Part shown: positions 8,392 to 17,427 of the stretch, one piece after another
How positions within the stretch are numbered: the first letter of the stretch is position 1
Layout: the number at the start of each line of letters is the position of its first letter
Assembly (NCBI GenBank): GCA_025055175.1
Contig: JANWYT010000036.1
Coordinates: forward strand, 1-54,644
From: Anaerolineae bacterium
GTDB lineage: Bacteria; Chloroflexota; Anaerolineae; Aggregatilineales; Phototrophicaceae
Direction of reading: 5' to 3'
Length of the DNA stretch: 54,644 nt
The notes under the pieces: model-generated
What the model was told of the DNA's origin: nothing
What the model saw: the letters and a program-made list of their open reading frames with translations, nothing else
Databases searched by the model: none
Made by a program: the position numbers and the translations under genes

Positions 8392-11300
8392 GTCAAATCG
8401 TTCGTTTGCGCCCAACGCTCATCATCGGCCTAGGGGGCAGCGGCTGTCGCGTGGCCGTCGAGCTGAAAGCGCGTTTGCTAGAAGACCTAGGGCCAAATAG
8501 CAACTTCAGCAAGGCCATCAAATTCGCCTGCTTCGACACTGCTGCCGAAGACTTCCGTGCGACCTATGGCGAACAGCGCAACGTCATCCTCCAGTCCGAC
8601 CAAGAGTTGGTGCGCATCAGCGATGTGCCGCTGCACGACCTCATGCGCACTCGCGAAGCGCAACCGGCTATCGCTAACATCCTGCCAGAAGTACTGCGCT
8701 CTACACAAATCGACCAGGGCGCGCAGCAGGTGCGCCGCCTGGGGCGTATCTCGCTCTTCTACCACTACAGCCGCATTCGTGAGACGTTGCGCAGCACTAT
8801 CCATAGCCTGCGCCAGTTGGATGTGATGGGCAAGATTGGCGTGAGCCGCGATGGCGATGAGCTGCACGTCATCGACCGCAACCGTATGCGCGTCTTCATC
8901 GTCTGCTCCATCTGCGGTGGCACAGGTAGTGGGACGTTCCTAGATATGTCCTACATTGTGCGCCATGTCGCAGCCCAGACAGGCATTGCTGCGCGAGCCT
9001 GCGAAGTGGTCGGCATGTTGCTGCTGCCAGAAGCCTTCCCAGAAGTGGGGACGACTGGTCGCTCGCGGATACGAGCTAATGCCTATGGCGCGTTGCTCGA
9101 CCTCGAATACTACAATCAGGTCACCAACGACGATGATACCCTCTACGACGTGGACTTGCCCGGCGAGAAGCTGCGCGTCGAGGGCAGTCCTTTCACTCTG
9201 TGCTATCTGGTCGGCAACAGCAGCCGCGAAGGCACAATCCGCAGCGCGGACTTAGCCCCTGTGCTGGGCGAAGTGCTCTTCACCATGATTGCAACTATCC
9301 TGGGCGAGAAGCTGGACGCCACGCTGGACAACGTGCGCGCCAATCTGACGCAGTACATCGATGGTTATCGGGCTTTTTACAGTTGTGTTGGAGTCTCCCA
9401 GATCGTCTATCCACAAGCTCTGATAAAACGCCTGTTCAGCGAGAAGCTGCGCAGTGAGATTTACAAGCACCTGACCGGCAGCAATCAAAGCAGCGAACAG
9501 ATTCGCGGTGAAGCCGAACAATGGCTTGAGAACCTCAATCTGGCCAACCGCCTACGCCCTACTGAGGCACTGGCGCGCGCACTCAGACCGCTAGACAATT
9601 TGCTCAGCGTTGATTTGCAGATCAGCCGCGACATAGTGGGCGACTTGCGGCGTGCTTTTTACGAGAGCCAGAGTGCGTTCCGTCAGGTGGAGGAAGCGAT
9701 TCTAGATCGACAGCCAACCGTCAAGAGCGACCTAGAACAAAATCTGCGCCGCAAGATCGAAGGGCTGCTGGACGATGCGCTGACCAGCCAACAGGGTGGG
9801 CTGGATGTTGCGCTGGCCTGGCTAGAACGCCTGGAGGCGAAGGTGCTGGAGAGCGCTCAAAACTTGTCAAAAGGCCTGCGCGCGTCATCAGCCAGCGCTA
9901 TCCTCAGCCAAGCAGAAGCCGACATAGCCCAGGCCAAAGGACTGGCCGTCTTGCTGCGCGGTTCGCCTCAGGGGTTGGCCAAGCGCGCTGTCGAAGACCT
10001 CAAGCGCGATTTTGAGGACGTCCAAACCAAAGACAAGCTGGCCCGCGCCGAGGTAGAGTTGCTCGGCGGCCTGCTCAGCCTGATTCGCCAATGGCAGCGC
10101 CAACTGCGCCAGCTGCGCGCGCGTTGGCTGCGCAACGTCCGCAATGACGTTGAGAGTCCCAAACTTGAGCTGGTCTCGGTCAATCAGTCCCTGATTGAGG
10201 AGGGTCGGCTCGTATCCCATCTTGGTGAATTGGTGGCAGACGCTATGCGCGATCCGAGCGGACTCTGGGCCAGGCTGAGCGAAGCCATCGTCGAAGCTCA
10301 CCGTCGTGACAAGGTGCGCGCTAGCGACGACCAACGAACCCTAGCTCTAGCCCTGGAAGAGGGCTTTCTGCCGCGCCTAGAAGCAGCTATCGATGATTTC
10401 TGCGAGCTTACCTACCGCGACGCCGCTAACCAGAACAACGTGCTAGAGGAGATGGCCAAAGACCCCAAGCGCTGTGAGCTGTGGGTTAGGGGGATGTTCC
10501 AGCGCTCTGAGCCGCTGCTGATCTATCGCAAGGCTTCTTTGCACGGTCTAGCCCAAGTGAAGCTGATCGGCACGACAGACCCCAGGCGCTACGAAGACCT
10601 CACGAAGGGACTGGTTGAAGATCAGACTGATGTACGCTATGAGATCACCGATGTTCCGCACCGCCTCACTCTGCTCAACACCCATCACGGCATTCCCATC
10701 CACATGCTCGGAGGCTTCGAAGAATACCGCGACCACTATCAGCAGCACTTGAGCAGAGATCACAACAGCGTCTTCCATCTGGACAACGAGCGCGAGAGCG
10801 AGCCTTACGATCCTGGCTCGGAGGCTTTCATCAATTTTGAGGACGTGCTGGTCATCATAGGCCGCTGTTTTGCCTATGGTTGGCTAGCGCGCGTCAGCAA
10901 CGACAACCTGCTCAACCCTCTCGCCCCCAGGCAGATATTCATGCTACACCCAGACTTTTATGACGTCTTGGACAAGCTGGTCAAGACGCGCTTGAGCGAA
11001 TACCAGCAAAAGATCGACGCGGCTGAGCGCGCGCGCCAGCAGGCCAGCAAAGATGGACAAGAGACAGACAAGCGCTATTGGGAGCGCCAAATCGACTTGC
11101 TGAGCGGCCAGCACGAGAGTCTGCGCGCAGCCTTTGCAGGCTTTCAGCGTTACAGCACCGCGCTCCACAAAGATTTCGAATGTCCGTCCGCTTACGCCGA
11201 CTGGATCATCCCTCAAGGACGTTACGTCAATGGCGATTTCTACGCGGCCAGTTCGCTGCGATTGCTGGTGCGCGTCTTCACTGACCGCCAGGCGCGCAGC

Positions 11301-11567
11301 CTGAGCAACCTCTTGCGCCAGGCTTTCCTCCAAAAGACCAGCTCGCTGACGGATAGAGTCCAGATTGACATGGTGAACAAGTTTCTGGAGGGCAAGCAAA
11401 GTGGGCGTTCCTATGCTTGGTGGAGCAGCGAGGGTCAAGACGACTATCCTGTTGAACAGCGCCTTCTGCGCTTGCTTAGTGTGTACGCGCGCGCCCTAGA
11501 GCGTAAGGGTTATCAGCGGCGCAAGCGCTGGGCCTATGACAGCGCTTTGTTGGAGGAAGACGTATGA
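8388..11567 (+). CDS. FtsZ/tubulin-superfamily protein (Tubulin_2-like, FtsZl2 type)
   Basis: 1059 residues. The N-terminal third has the tubulin/FtsZ layout: a first strand and glycine loop LIIGLGGSG (residues 11-19) and the superfamily signature GGTGSG at 177-182, flanked by a hydrophobic strand and a helix (FLDMSYIV). These loops bind the phosphates of GTP in FtsZ and tubulin. The remaining 700 residues are mostly helical with coiled-coil character (about 480-650) and end in an acidic tail; this is far longer than FtsZ. No membrane segment. ATGA overlaps join it to vWA protein 2 and to the next gene. Makarova and Koonin described such a protein linked to vWA and GTPase genes as a likely membrane-remodelling system. 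Polymerisation is inferred, not shown. Confidence 0.9.
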   Translation: MSQIVRLRPTLIIGLGGSGCRVAVELKARLLEDLGPNSNFSKAIKFACFDTAAEDFRATYGEQRNVILQSDQELVRISDVPLHDLMRTREAQPAIANILPEVLRSTQIDQGAQQVRRLGRISLFYHYSRIRETLRSTIHSLRQLDVMGKIGVSRDGDELHVIDRNRMRVFIVCSICGGTGSGTFLDMSYIVRHVAAQTGIAARACEVVGMLLLPEAFPEVGTTGRSRIRANAYGALLDLEYYNQVTNDDDTLYDVDLPGEKLRVEGSPFTLCYLVGNSSREGTIRSADLAPVLGEVLFTMIATILGEKLDATLDNVRANLTQYIDGYRAFYSCVGVSQIVYPQALIKRLFSEKLRSEIYKHLTGSNQSSEQIRGEAEQWLENLNLANRLRPTEALARALRPLDNLLSVDLQISRDIVGDLRRAFYESQSAFRQVEEAILDRQPTVKSDLEQNLRRKIEGLLDDALTSQQGGLDVALAWLERLEAKVLESAQNLSKGLRASSASAILSQAEADIAQAKGLAVLLRGSPQGLAKRAVEDLKRDFEDVQTKDKLARAEVELLGGLLSLIRQWQRQLRQLRARWLRNVRNDVESPKLELVSVNQSLIEEGRLVSHLGELVADAMRDPSGLWARLSEAIVEAHRRDKVRASDDQRTLALALEEGFLPRLEAAIDDFCELTYRDAANQNNVLEEMAKDPKRCELWVRGMFQRSEPLLIYRKASLHGLAQVKLIGTTDPRRYEDLTKGLVEDQTDVRYEITDVPHRLTLLNTHHGIPIHMLGGFEEYRDHYQQHLSRDHNSVFHLDNERESEPYDPGSEAFINFEDVLVIIGRCFAYGWLARVSNDNLLNPLAPRQIFMLHPDFYDVLDKLVKTRLSEYQQKIDAAERARQQASKDGQETDKRYWERQIDLLSGQHESLRAAFAGFQRYSTALHKDFECPSAYADWIIPQGRYVNGDFYAASSLRLLVRVFTDRQARSLSNLLRQAFLQKTSSLTDRVQIDMVNKFLEGKQSGRSYAWWSSEGQDDYPVEQRLLRLLSVYARALERKGYQRRKRWAYDSALLEEDV

Positions 11568-14308
11568 ACCGTCGTGCTTTGGTCGTCGGCTTGGGGACAT
11601 ATGCTCTGGGCCTGTTAGAGGCCGTTCAGACGGCCTTTGAAGATGAACAGCAAGCCTCAGCCTTGCGAACTTTGTGGCTGCGCTCTCCCCTAGACGAAGA
11701 AGCTCCCGCTCGTATTTCCAGAGCCACCAGAGCCTACTCTCTCAGTCTAGACGACAAACGCCTGAGCCACTTGTACTACGAAGACTCGACGCGCCTGTGG
11801 AGCAGCGCCAATTGGCGCAACTGGGGAGCCTACCTGGCCGAGAATCGACTTTTGGGCAAGCTAGCTGCCCACCATCATCTAGGAGAGATTAAGCGCCAAA
11901 TAGAAAGCCTGATGGCTGAGTTGGCCCAAGATAGCTACCAGCCGCTCAACTTTTATTTGATCGCTCCATTGGCCGATCCCTTCGCTAGCGGTGCGTTGCT
12001 GGACGTAGCCTATCTGCTGCACGATGTAGCCCTGGACAGCGGCGCTCGCGCCTACGGCTTGCTGCTGCTGCCAGGGACGGCAGACGAGCCGCTGACAGGA
12101 CACAACGACGAACAGACGCGATTGCTGCAAGCCATCGCCTACGCAGCCCTACGCGAGCTGCATTTCCTGAGCGGGCCGAGCAGCTTTTACAACAACTGGC
12201 ATCCTCAGCCGCATGTGCGACTGAACGGCCTGAAAAACACCTCGCCTTTCCAGACGGGAGACGCTTACTTGCTAGGAGGTCGCCTGGATGAAAAACAACA
12301 AACGCTGGCATACCACGCCGTCTGCTGGCAAGCCGCGCGCTTCGTCTTGTACCAGACGACGACGGCTCTGGGCCGTCGCTTACCCAGCAGTCGTCCTAAC
12401 CAGAGCCTCTTCTCCAGTTTTGGCCTGGCGCAGACTTCTGAGCAGGAGGCGTTATTGAATGACCAGGCCATACAAGCCGAGCTGGCTTTCATCCTACGTC
12501 AGCTGATTGGCGACCGCGATGACGCACCAGCTTCTTTCGACGCTCAGCGCTGGCTCAGGCCTGACCACCGCGGCTTGAGGTACGACGAGGTCAACAGCCA
12601 AATTGCTGAACTGAGCGCCGTCGCCCGCGAAGCTGCCCGCCACAGCCTGAAGGAAATTCGGCAAAGAAACGATCAGCGCTACCAGAGGACGGTAGACAAG
12701 CTGGAAGCCTTCTTTGAAGAGATCGAACGCTACAACCAACGCGCCCTAGACGAAGCGCTGCCTGCGCTGGAATGGCAGACCCCAGGCGCTCAGACGGCCT
12801 TCAGCGATATGATTCAGCAGGGTGAGACCACGCTACATGGCCTGAATGCAGCTTATCAGGCTCTGTTGCGCGGCTTCCGAGAGCGGCGCAAGACCATGAT
12901 GGAAGAGCTAAGCCAGCTCCATCAGCAGGTGGAAACAGCAACGAGCAGTTTGCGCCACAAGCGTTCTCGTTATGCCTTCGTGGCCCAAAACTTTGGAGCA
13001 GAGGAACTGCTGGTGCAGGCCATGTTGTGGGGATGGTTGGCCATCGGCCTAGTGTTGGCCATCAGCGGCGGCCTGCTGCTGACCAGCAGTGCTGTGTTAC
13101 TAGCTGCCGTGTTGCTGTCGATCCTGCTCAGCGTATGGTATCGGCAGCAACGCCTGGAAGCCTTCGCTAACGAGTGGTCTGAAGCCCAAATGAGCAGCTT
13201 GCGCGACCAATTGAGCTTGTTTGAGAAGCTGTATGAGCTAGCATATCTGAGCGCCCTAGAGCGAGGCTTCCGGGCGGCTTGGCGCACTCAAACCAATCAG
13301 ACGCCGCTTGAGACGATGATCGCGGACTTACAAACGATCCAAGCGTCCTATGCGGCCGAGCCACGCAGCGTCAGCGGTGTCGACTGGCCCAACCTGCGCG
13401 CTACCTTGATGATGGCTTTGGTTGAAGCCAAGCAGGCAGGGCAGATGGTGGACAACGTTTGGCTGGTCGATCAGGTGAGCAAGTTGGGCCTGCTGCGCGA
13501 CGCTGTCCAACAGACTAGCAACGCGCGCCGCTGCGCCAATCAATTGCAAGCCGAATTGGGCAGTCTGCTGTGCTTCAAGGAGGCGCTCGTCAAGCAGAAC
13601 ATCGAAGCTTATCAGGAGACGACGTTCACGTTGTACCACTGCTGGGGCGTCCTGGATAACCTTCAGCCAGATGAGATTGAGCTAGACGACCAAAGGATGC
13701 GGCGCGTGACCGTCATCCGCTTGACGTGCAGCCTGCCGCTGCGCGCTCTGTGCAACCTAGATGACTGGCGGCGTAGTTACCATGCATCCTGCCTCACCCA
13801 GGATCAACCACCCCTAGAACGGCGCGCCCTGCTCCATCCTACGCGCCTAGGCCTGGTTGCCAGCGACATTGTCGTCGAAGGTTGGCCCGCCACCTTGCGT
13901 AATTGGCCGCACATGGCTATGATCCTCACCCTGTTCCTACGCCTCTTCGCACCAGGCTACGCGGCCAGGCAGGCCGTCGCTTGGGCTATCCTAAGCCAGG
14001 GCAGCGACGAGAAGCTCTTCTACGACGAACTGTGCGGTCAGTTTCAGCAAGAACCGGCTGTGCTGGTTGATTGGTTGGAGCGTGCGCGCCGCAAACCCTA
14101 TCGCGAAGATGTGCTGGCCCATGTGGTCAGCGCCCTGGGAGACTACAGCCGCCGCTCTGTAAGTGAGACGTGGAGCGAATGGGAGAGCTGGACGTGCGAG
14201 TGGATCATTCAGAACATTAAAAATGAAGACGCTCGCGCAGTGATTTGTGGCCTTCATCAGGTTTGTGCTACACTGGAAGAGATGAGTTTGCAGGAAAAAC
14301 AGGGATGA
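11564..14308 (+). CDS. Degenerate tubulin-like paralogue with two membrane segments
   Basis: 914 residues. By eye its N-terminus follows the preceding tubulin-like protein block by block: the first strand VVGLGTYALG takes the place of IIGLGGSG; a helix with RLLGKL...H matches RRLGRI...H; and the strand-loop-helix with PLADPFASGALLDVAYLL (about 135-152) aligns with the GGTGSG signature region. Both are then followed by a GLLLLP / GMLLLP strand. The GTP-binding glycines are therefore largely lost. Two adjacent membrane helices occupy about 487-527, splitting a coiled-coil N-terminal half from a helical C-terminal half. ATGA overlaps tie it to genes on both sides. It may be a membrane-bound pseudo-GTPase partner of the active tubulin-like protein. 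The homology is my inference from pattern matching. Confidence 0.7.
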   Translation: MNRRALVVGLGTYALGLLEAVQTAFEDEQQASALRTLWLRSPLDEEAPARISRATRAYSLSLDDKRLSHLYYEDSTRLWSSANWRNWGAYLAENRLLGKLAAHHHLGEIKRQIESLMAELAQDSYQPLNFYLIAPLADPFASGALLDVAYLLHDVALDSGARAYGLLLLPGTADEPLTGHNDEQTRLLQAIAYAALRELHFLSGPSSFYNNWHPQPHVRLNGLKNTSPFQTGDAYLLGGRLDEKQQTLAYHAVCWQAARFVLYQTTTALGRRLPSSRPNQSLFSSFGLAQTSEQEALLNDQAIQAELAFILRQLIGDRDDAPASFDAQRWLRPDHRGLRYDEVNSQIAELSAVAREAARHSLKEIRQRNDQRYQRTVDKLEAFFEEIERYNQRALDEALPALEWQTPGAQTAFSDMIQQGETTLHGLNAAYQALLRGFRERRKTMMEELSQLHQQVETATSSLRHKRSRYAFVAQNFGAEELLVQAMLWGWLAIGLVLAISGGLLLTSSAVLLAAVLLSILLSVWYRQQRLEAFANEWSEAQMSSLRDQLSLFEKLYELAYLSALERGFRAAWRTQTNQTPLETMIADLQTIQASYAAEPRSVSGVDWPNLRATLMMALVEAKQAGQMVDNVWLVDQVSKLGLLRDAVQQTSNARRCANQLQAELGSLLCFKEALVKQNIEAYQETTFTLYHCWGVLDNLQPDEIELDDQRMRRVTVIRLTCSLPLRALCNLDDWRRSYHASCLTQDQPPLERRALLHPTRLGLVASDIVVEGWPATLRNWPHMAMILTLFLRLFAPGYAARQAVAWAILSQGSDEKLFYDELCGQFQQEPAVLVDWLERARRKPYREDVLAHVVSALGDYSRRSVSETWSEWESWTCEWIIQNIKNEDARAVICGLHQVCATLEEMSLQEKQG

Positions 14309-15324
14309 AGATTGGCATTTGGGGCAGGGCGCGCACAGGCAAGACGACCTACTTGGCCATGCTCTACCAATACGTCTTGAGCCAAGCAGCTTGGAGCATT
14401 GAAGCCGTTGATGACCTCTCGCGCAATTTCGTCCTCGGCCTGCGCGAACGCATCTACCAGCACAAGAGCTTCCCAGAGCGTACCGACAAAGCTCATGAGT
14501 ATGCCTACCGCTTGCGCCATCATCAGGAAGCAGAGACTGTCGAACTGCGCTTCTTCGACGCTCCTGGTGAGCTTTTCCAGGATTTTTACGATCCACAGAA
14601 GCGCAGCAAGCCATCAACCCTCAACGTGAGACCCATGCACCAGAGCAGTGAAGCTCACTATGTGCAGACTGAGATGACTCCCCAGCAAGCCTTCGATCAC
14701 CTGCGCAAGTGCGACGGCGTGATGATCTTCATCGAGCCGCAAGATGAGCAGGCCAGCAATATGCTGGCCACCCACACCTATCTCTACCACCTCCTAGAAG
14801 CTATGCGCAACGCCAACGGTGAAACTCGCCTGGGTAAGCCTGTGCTGGCCCTGTGCATTGTCAAAGTCGATGCGCGCGATGAGCTTTGGAGAAGGTCTTA
14901 TGAGTTTGAAGCGCTCAGCGCTCGGTGTTTACGCTATGAGCGTCAGCCTTGCTCCAATTGTCCCATCTATCAGCAGCTCTCAACTGCCTTTATGGACTAT
15001 CAACTGCCCGGCCTCATTCGAGACGCGGGCATGATCCGCTGCTTCATGCTCTCGGCCATTGGGCGCACCGATGAACAGCCTAATGTGGGTCACGATCGCC
15101 CCTGGGAGGCCAAGCCCATCCAAGGCATGAAGATGGTTGGCCTGCACTCACAGCCACCCGATTGGCTGGTCAAGCCCATCACCAACATTCCGGTTGAGCG
15201 CACGTTCTTGCCTAGCTCTATCAACGACATCAACCACATTCGTCCTATGAACTTGCTTAGCCCAATCATGTGGTTTCTGGAGCAGCGCCGACACAGCCGA
15301 GATAACGAAAAAGTTTTACCATGA
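14305..15324 (+). CDS. Small P-loop GTPase-like protein of the tubulin/vWA operon
   Basis: 339 residues from the ATG at 14305, which overlaps the previous stop (ATGA) and puts the P-loop right at the N-terminus. Seen: Walker A GRARTGKT (7-14), a G3-like motif DAPGE (85-89), and a G4-like VKVD (186-189) after a hydrophobic strand. A CxxC pair (C216, C219) follows. The G4 has Val in place of the Asn of NKxD, so guanine specificity is likely but unproven. No membrane segment. This fits the 'distinct GTPase' reported next to FtsZ-like/vWA genes. Probably a cytosolic switch controlling the tubulin-like proteins. Confidence 0.82.
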   Translation: MKIGIWGRARTGKTTYLAMLYQYVLSQAAWSIEAVDDLSRNFVLGLRERIYQHKSFPERTDKAHEYAYRLRHHQEAETVELRFFDAPGELFQDFYDPQKRSKPSTLNVRPMHQSSEAHYVQTEMTPQQAFDHLRKCDGVMIFIEPQDEQASNMLATHTYLYHLLEAMRNANGETRLGKPVLALCIVKVDARDELWRRSYEFEALSARCLRYERQPCSNCPIYQQLSTAFMDYQLPGLIRDAGMIRCFMLSAIGRTDEQPNVGHDRPWEAKPIQGMKMVGLHSQPPDWLVKPITNIPVERTFLPSSINDINHIRPMNLLSPIMWFLEQRRHSRDNEKVLP

Positions 15325-16145
15325 AGAGTAGTCTCAAGCTCTTTGTCTGTCTGCTGATGGGACTAACAGGAGCATGTAGCGCGCCGCCCAGCCCTACTGC
15401 CGTCCTGCAAGCGCTCACGACGCCGACTGCCCAAGTCCAGGGCGCGCTCAGGCTGGATGAGCCTGTCCAGGGACAAATGACGGGGCGCGGACGACATGAG
15501 TGGACACTGCGAGCAGAGGGCGGCCAGCAGCTCCGCTTCGATGTGTCTGCCGACTGGCTGGTTTTCATGGACATCCTCAGCTCTGATGGCACGCTTGTTG
15601 GTCGACAAACTGCCTGGCAGACGACAGCCCAGGATGGCGTCTATCGCGTCGTTGTTGAGGGACGCTATGGCGATGGGCCATACCGCCTGTCGGTGAGCTG
15701 GCTCAATCGCCCCACGTCCACGCCGACGCCCAGCCCCACGCCTACGTCGATCCCAGCGACGGTCACGCCTATCCCTTTGGGTGCAGGTGACGTGCAAGTG
15801 ACGTTACGCTGGTTCGACACAGATGCTGACCTTGACTTATACGTCACCGACCCTGGTGGCACAACTATCAGCTTTAACAATACGCGCTCGCCTAGTGGTG
15901 GCGAACTCGATGTCGACGTCATCCCTTGCAATCGTCGGACTGAGCGCGTAGAGAACATTTTCTGGCCCAGCGGTCGCTCGCCGCGTGGGACGTATGTCGT
16001 CGGCTTACATTACCATCCCTCGTGTCGCGATTTGGGCGTGGCGCGCTACGAGATCACGGTGCGCGTCGTCGGACGCGAGCCACAGGTCTTCACAGGTACG
16101 ATACGCTACGATGAACGCTTGAGCATCACTAGCTTCAGTCGATGA
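15321..16145 (+). CDS. Lipoprotein with PPC-like and DUF2135-like domains
   Basis: 274 residues. The lipobox LTGAC puts the lipidated Cys at 19. Residues about 45-130 form a beta-sandwich like the bacterial pre-peptidase C-terminal (PPC) domain, then a Thr/Pro spacer (PTSTPTPSPTPT), then a second beta domain with WFDTDADLDLYVTDPGG, a pattern typical of DUF2135/YfaP-type domains. It is thus displayed on the outer face of the membrane. The ATGA overlap with the GTPase gene places it last in the operon. It might be the surface-exposed ligand or anchor for the vWA proteins; that is inference. The next gene is on the opposite strand. Confidence 0.82.
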   Translation: MKSSLKLFVCLLMGLTGACSAPPSPTAVLQALTTPTAQVQGALRLDEPVQGQMTGRGRHEWTLRAEGGQQLRFDVSADWLVFMDILSSDGTLVGRQTAWQTTAQDGVYRVVVEGRYGDGPYRLSVSWLNRPTSTPTPSPTPTSIPATVTPIPLGAGDVQVTLRWFDTDADLDLYVTDPGGTTISFNNTRSPSGGELDVDVIPCNRRTERVENIFWPSGRSPRGTYVVGLHYHPSCRDLGVARYEITVRVVGREPQVFTGTIRYDERLSITSFSR

Positions 16146-16170
16146 GAACAGTCGGCGTTCGCTGTCTAGC

Positions 16171-16185
16171 CCGGACTCAGTCCGG
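16171..16185. terminator. Small hairpin between convergent genes
   Basis: A 6-bp perfect stem (CCGGAC / GTCCGG) with the loop TCA. The loop is the stop codon of the minus-strand gene. It lies 26 bases after the last gene of the + strand operon and has no T-run, so termination activity is uncertain. Confidence 0.35.
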
Positions 16186-17427
16186 CAGCTCACCCGCGAT
16201 GAGCAGAGCGTAATCCCCACGTGATTGGCCATCGCGGGAGCTGATGAGCAGGCTGTGCCAGTCCAGGTTCTGCGGTGTCCAATTCAAAGCCGCATCGAAG
16301 CGATCTGCCGTCAGTGTGCCGCCCCACAGGGCGTCTAGTCCGCCCACACCAGCCAGACTGATGTTGATGGGACAGGGTGCGCGCCCAGCGTCGTCGCACT
16401 GGCCTAGATCAGCTCCGTCTGGCCCAAGCAGCTCTAGCACCGGATTGAGGCGAGATGTAGGTGCGCCGATGACAACTATTAGAGGCGTCGTGCCGCGCGC
16501 AAACGGTGCGACGCGCAGCTCCACTCGGCTCTGACGGTTGGGATGATCTAGGCGTAAGCCCTCTAGCAGCAACAGGTAGCGGCCACCGCGCCCATTGAGG
16601 CTGCCTACGCTGACCGTGATCTGGCCGAACTGCTCTTCCGAGTCTAGGTTGCGCAGGACGAGGCGCGCCAGGCTGGCCGCCCCTGCTTCTGTCTCTGGCT
16701 CTAGGGACAGCGTCTCTCCTTGAGGGGTACGAAACGCCGTCGTAGGAATGCCTCTGGCCGAGCTGCTACAATCCAGTCGTTCCTGACGGATATCGGAGGC
16801 TAGGCGCACCATCGGTTGGAAACCATCCAGCCCGATGACCGTCACGCGGTACAGCTCGTAAAGAGTTTCGCCACTGGAAGTCGTGCGCGCCTGCGGCGCT
16901 TGCGCGAAGCGCAGCTCTATCGCGTTGGTGATGAGCTGCTCTGCGCAGCGGAACTCGACTTCGACCCCTGTGTTGACTAGGGGAGGATTCTGGCCCAGCA
17001 AGCTCACCTCTAGCACGTAGCGACCAGTCGTCAGGCCAATGTTCACCCCGCTGCGCGTAGCGACGATGATGTATTGACCGCTCTCTGGGGCGATGTATTC
17101 CAAGCGCGCCTGGCCATTCACCGGAGCCAAGTCGCGGCCATCGCCATCGCTGCGCGCCACCAAGTTGCGGCCTGTGTCAAGAATGCCAATCAAAGGCGAG
17201 AGGCCTTCGCTGCCCCGCATAGTGACGCCGATTCGGTCGCCGGCTTGCAAGCCAATCAGATACCAGTCGTAGAAGGCTTCTGCGCTGATGGTGTCTTCGA
17301 CTGGGAAGCCGAAGCTGATGGGCGCGAAGAGCGGCGAGTCAGTGGGATTAGGCACTTCAGTGGCTTCTTGAGCGCTGGCTAGGCTGACGCACCACAGCAG
17401 AGCCAGGACAACGTGAAGGAACTTCAT
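16177..17427 (-). CDS. Exported PPC-domain protein
   Basis: 416 residues starting at the ATG ending at 17427. That start overlaps the stop of the WD40 gene (ATGA) and opens directly with a signal peptide (MKFLHVVLALLWCVSLASAQ). The body is beta-rich. The first 130 residues match the PPC-like pattern (a conserved Y..Y..Ala-Gly-Asp-Arg-I pattern followed by GRYVLEV), and similar blocks recur, suggesting three or four beta-sandwich modules. No catalytic motif. No membrane anchor at the C-terminus, so it may be secreted or held by partners. Last gene of the putative GNAT-to-PPC operon. Its domain type resembles the lipoprotein ending the convergent operon, which hints at related surface functions. 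Confidence 0.75.
   Translation of the reverse strand: MKFLHVVLALLWCVSLASAQEATEVPNPTDSPLFAPISFGFPVEDTISAEAFYDWYLIGLQAGDRIGVTMRGSEGLSPLIGILDTGRNLVARSDGDGRDLAPVNGQARLEYIAPESGQYIIVATRSGVNIGLTTGRYVLEVSLLGQNPPLVNTGVEVEFRCAEQLITNAIELRFAQAPQARTTSSGETLYELYRVTVIGLDGFQPMVRLASDIRQERLDCSSSARGIPTTAFRTPQGETLSLEPETEAGAASLARLVLRNLDSEEQFGQITVSVGSLNGRGGRYLLLLEGLRLDHPNRQSRVELRVAPFARGTTPLIVVIGAPTSRLNPVLELLGPDGADLGQCDDAGRAPCPINISLAGVGGLDALWGGTLTADRFDAALNWTPQNLDWHSLLISSRDGQSRGDYALLIAGELPD

Noticed and set aside
9888..10334. Minus-strand open frame inside the tubulin-like gene
   Set aside because: Antisense shadow of a coiled-coil region; no start signal or family.
2..16145. vWA-MoxR type ternary system or plasmid TubZ partition system
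   Set aside because: No MoxR AAA+ ATPase is present, and there is no TubR-like DNA-binding gene or iteron array. The vWA/tubulin-like/GTPase set fits the membrane-remodelling system better.
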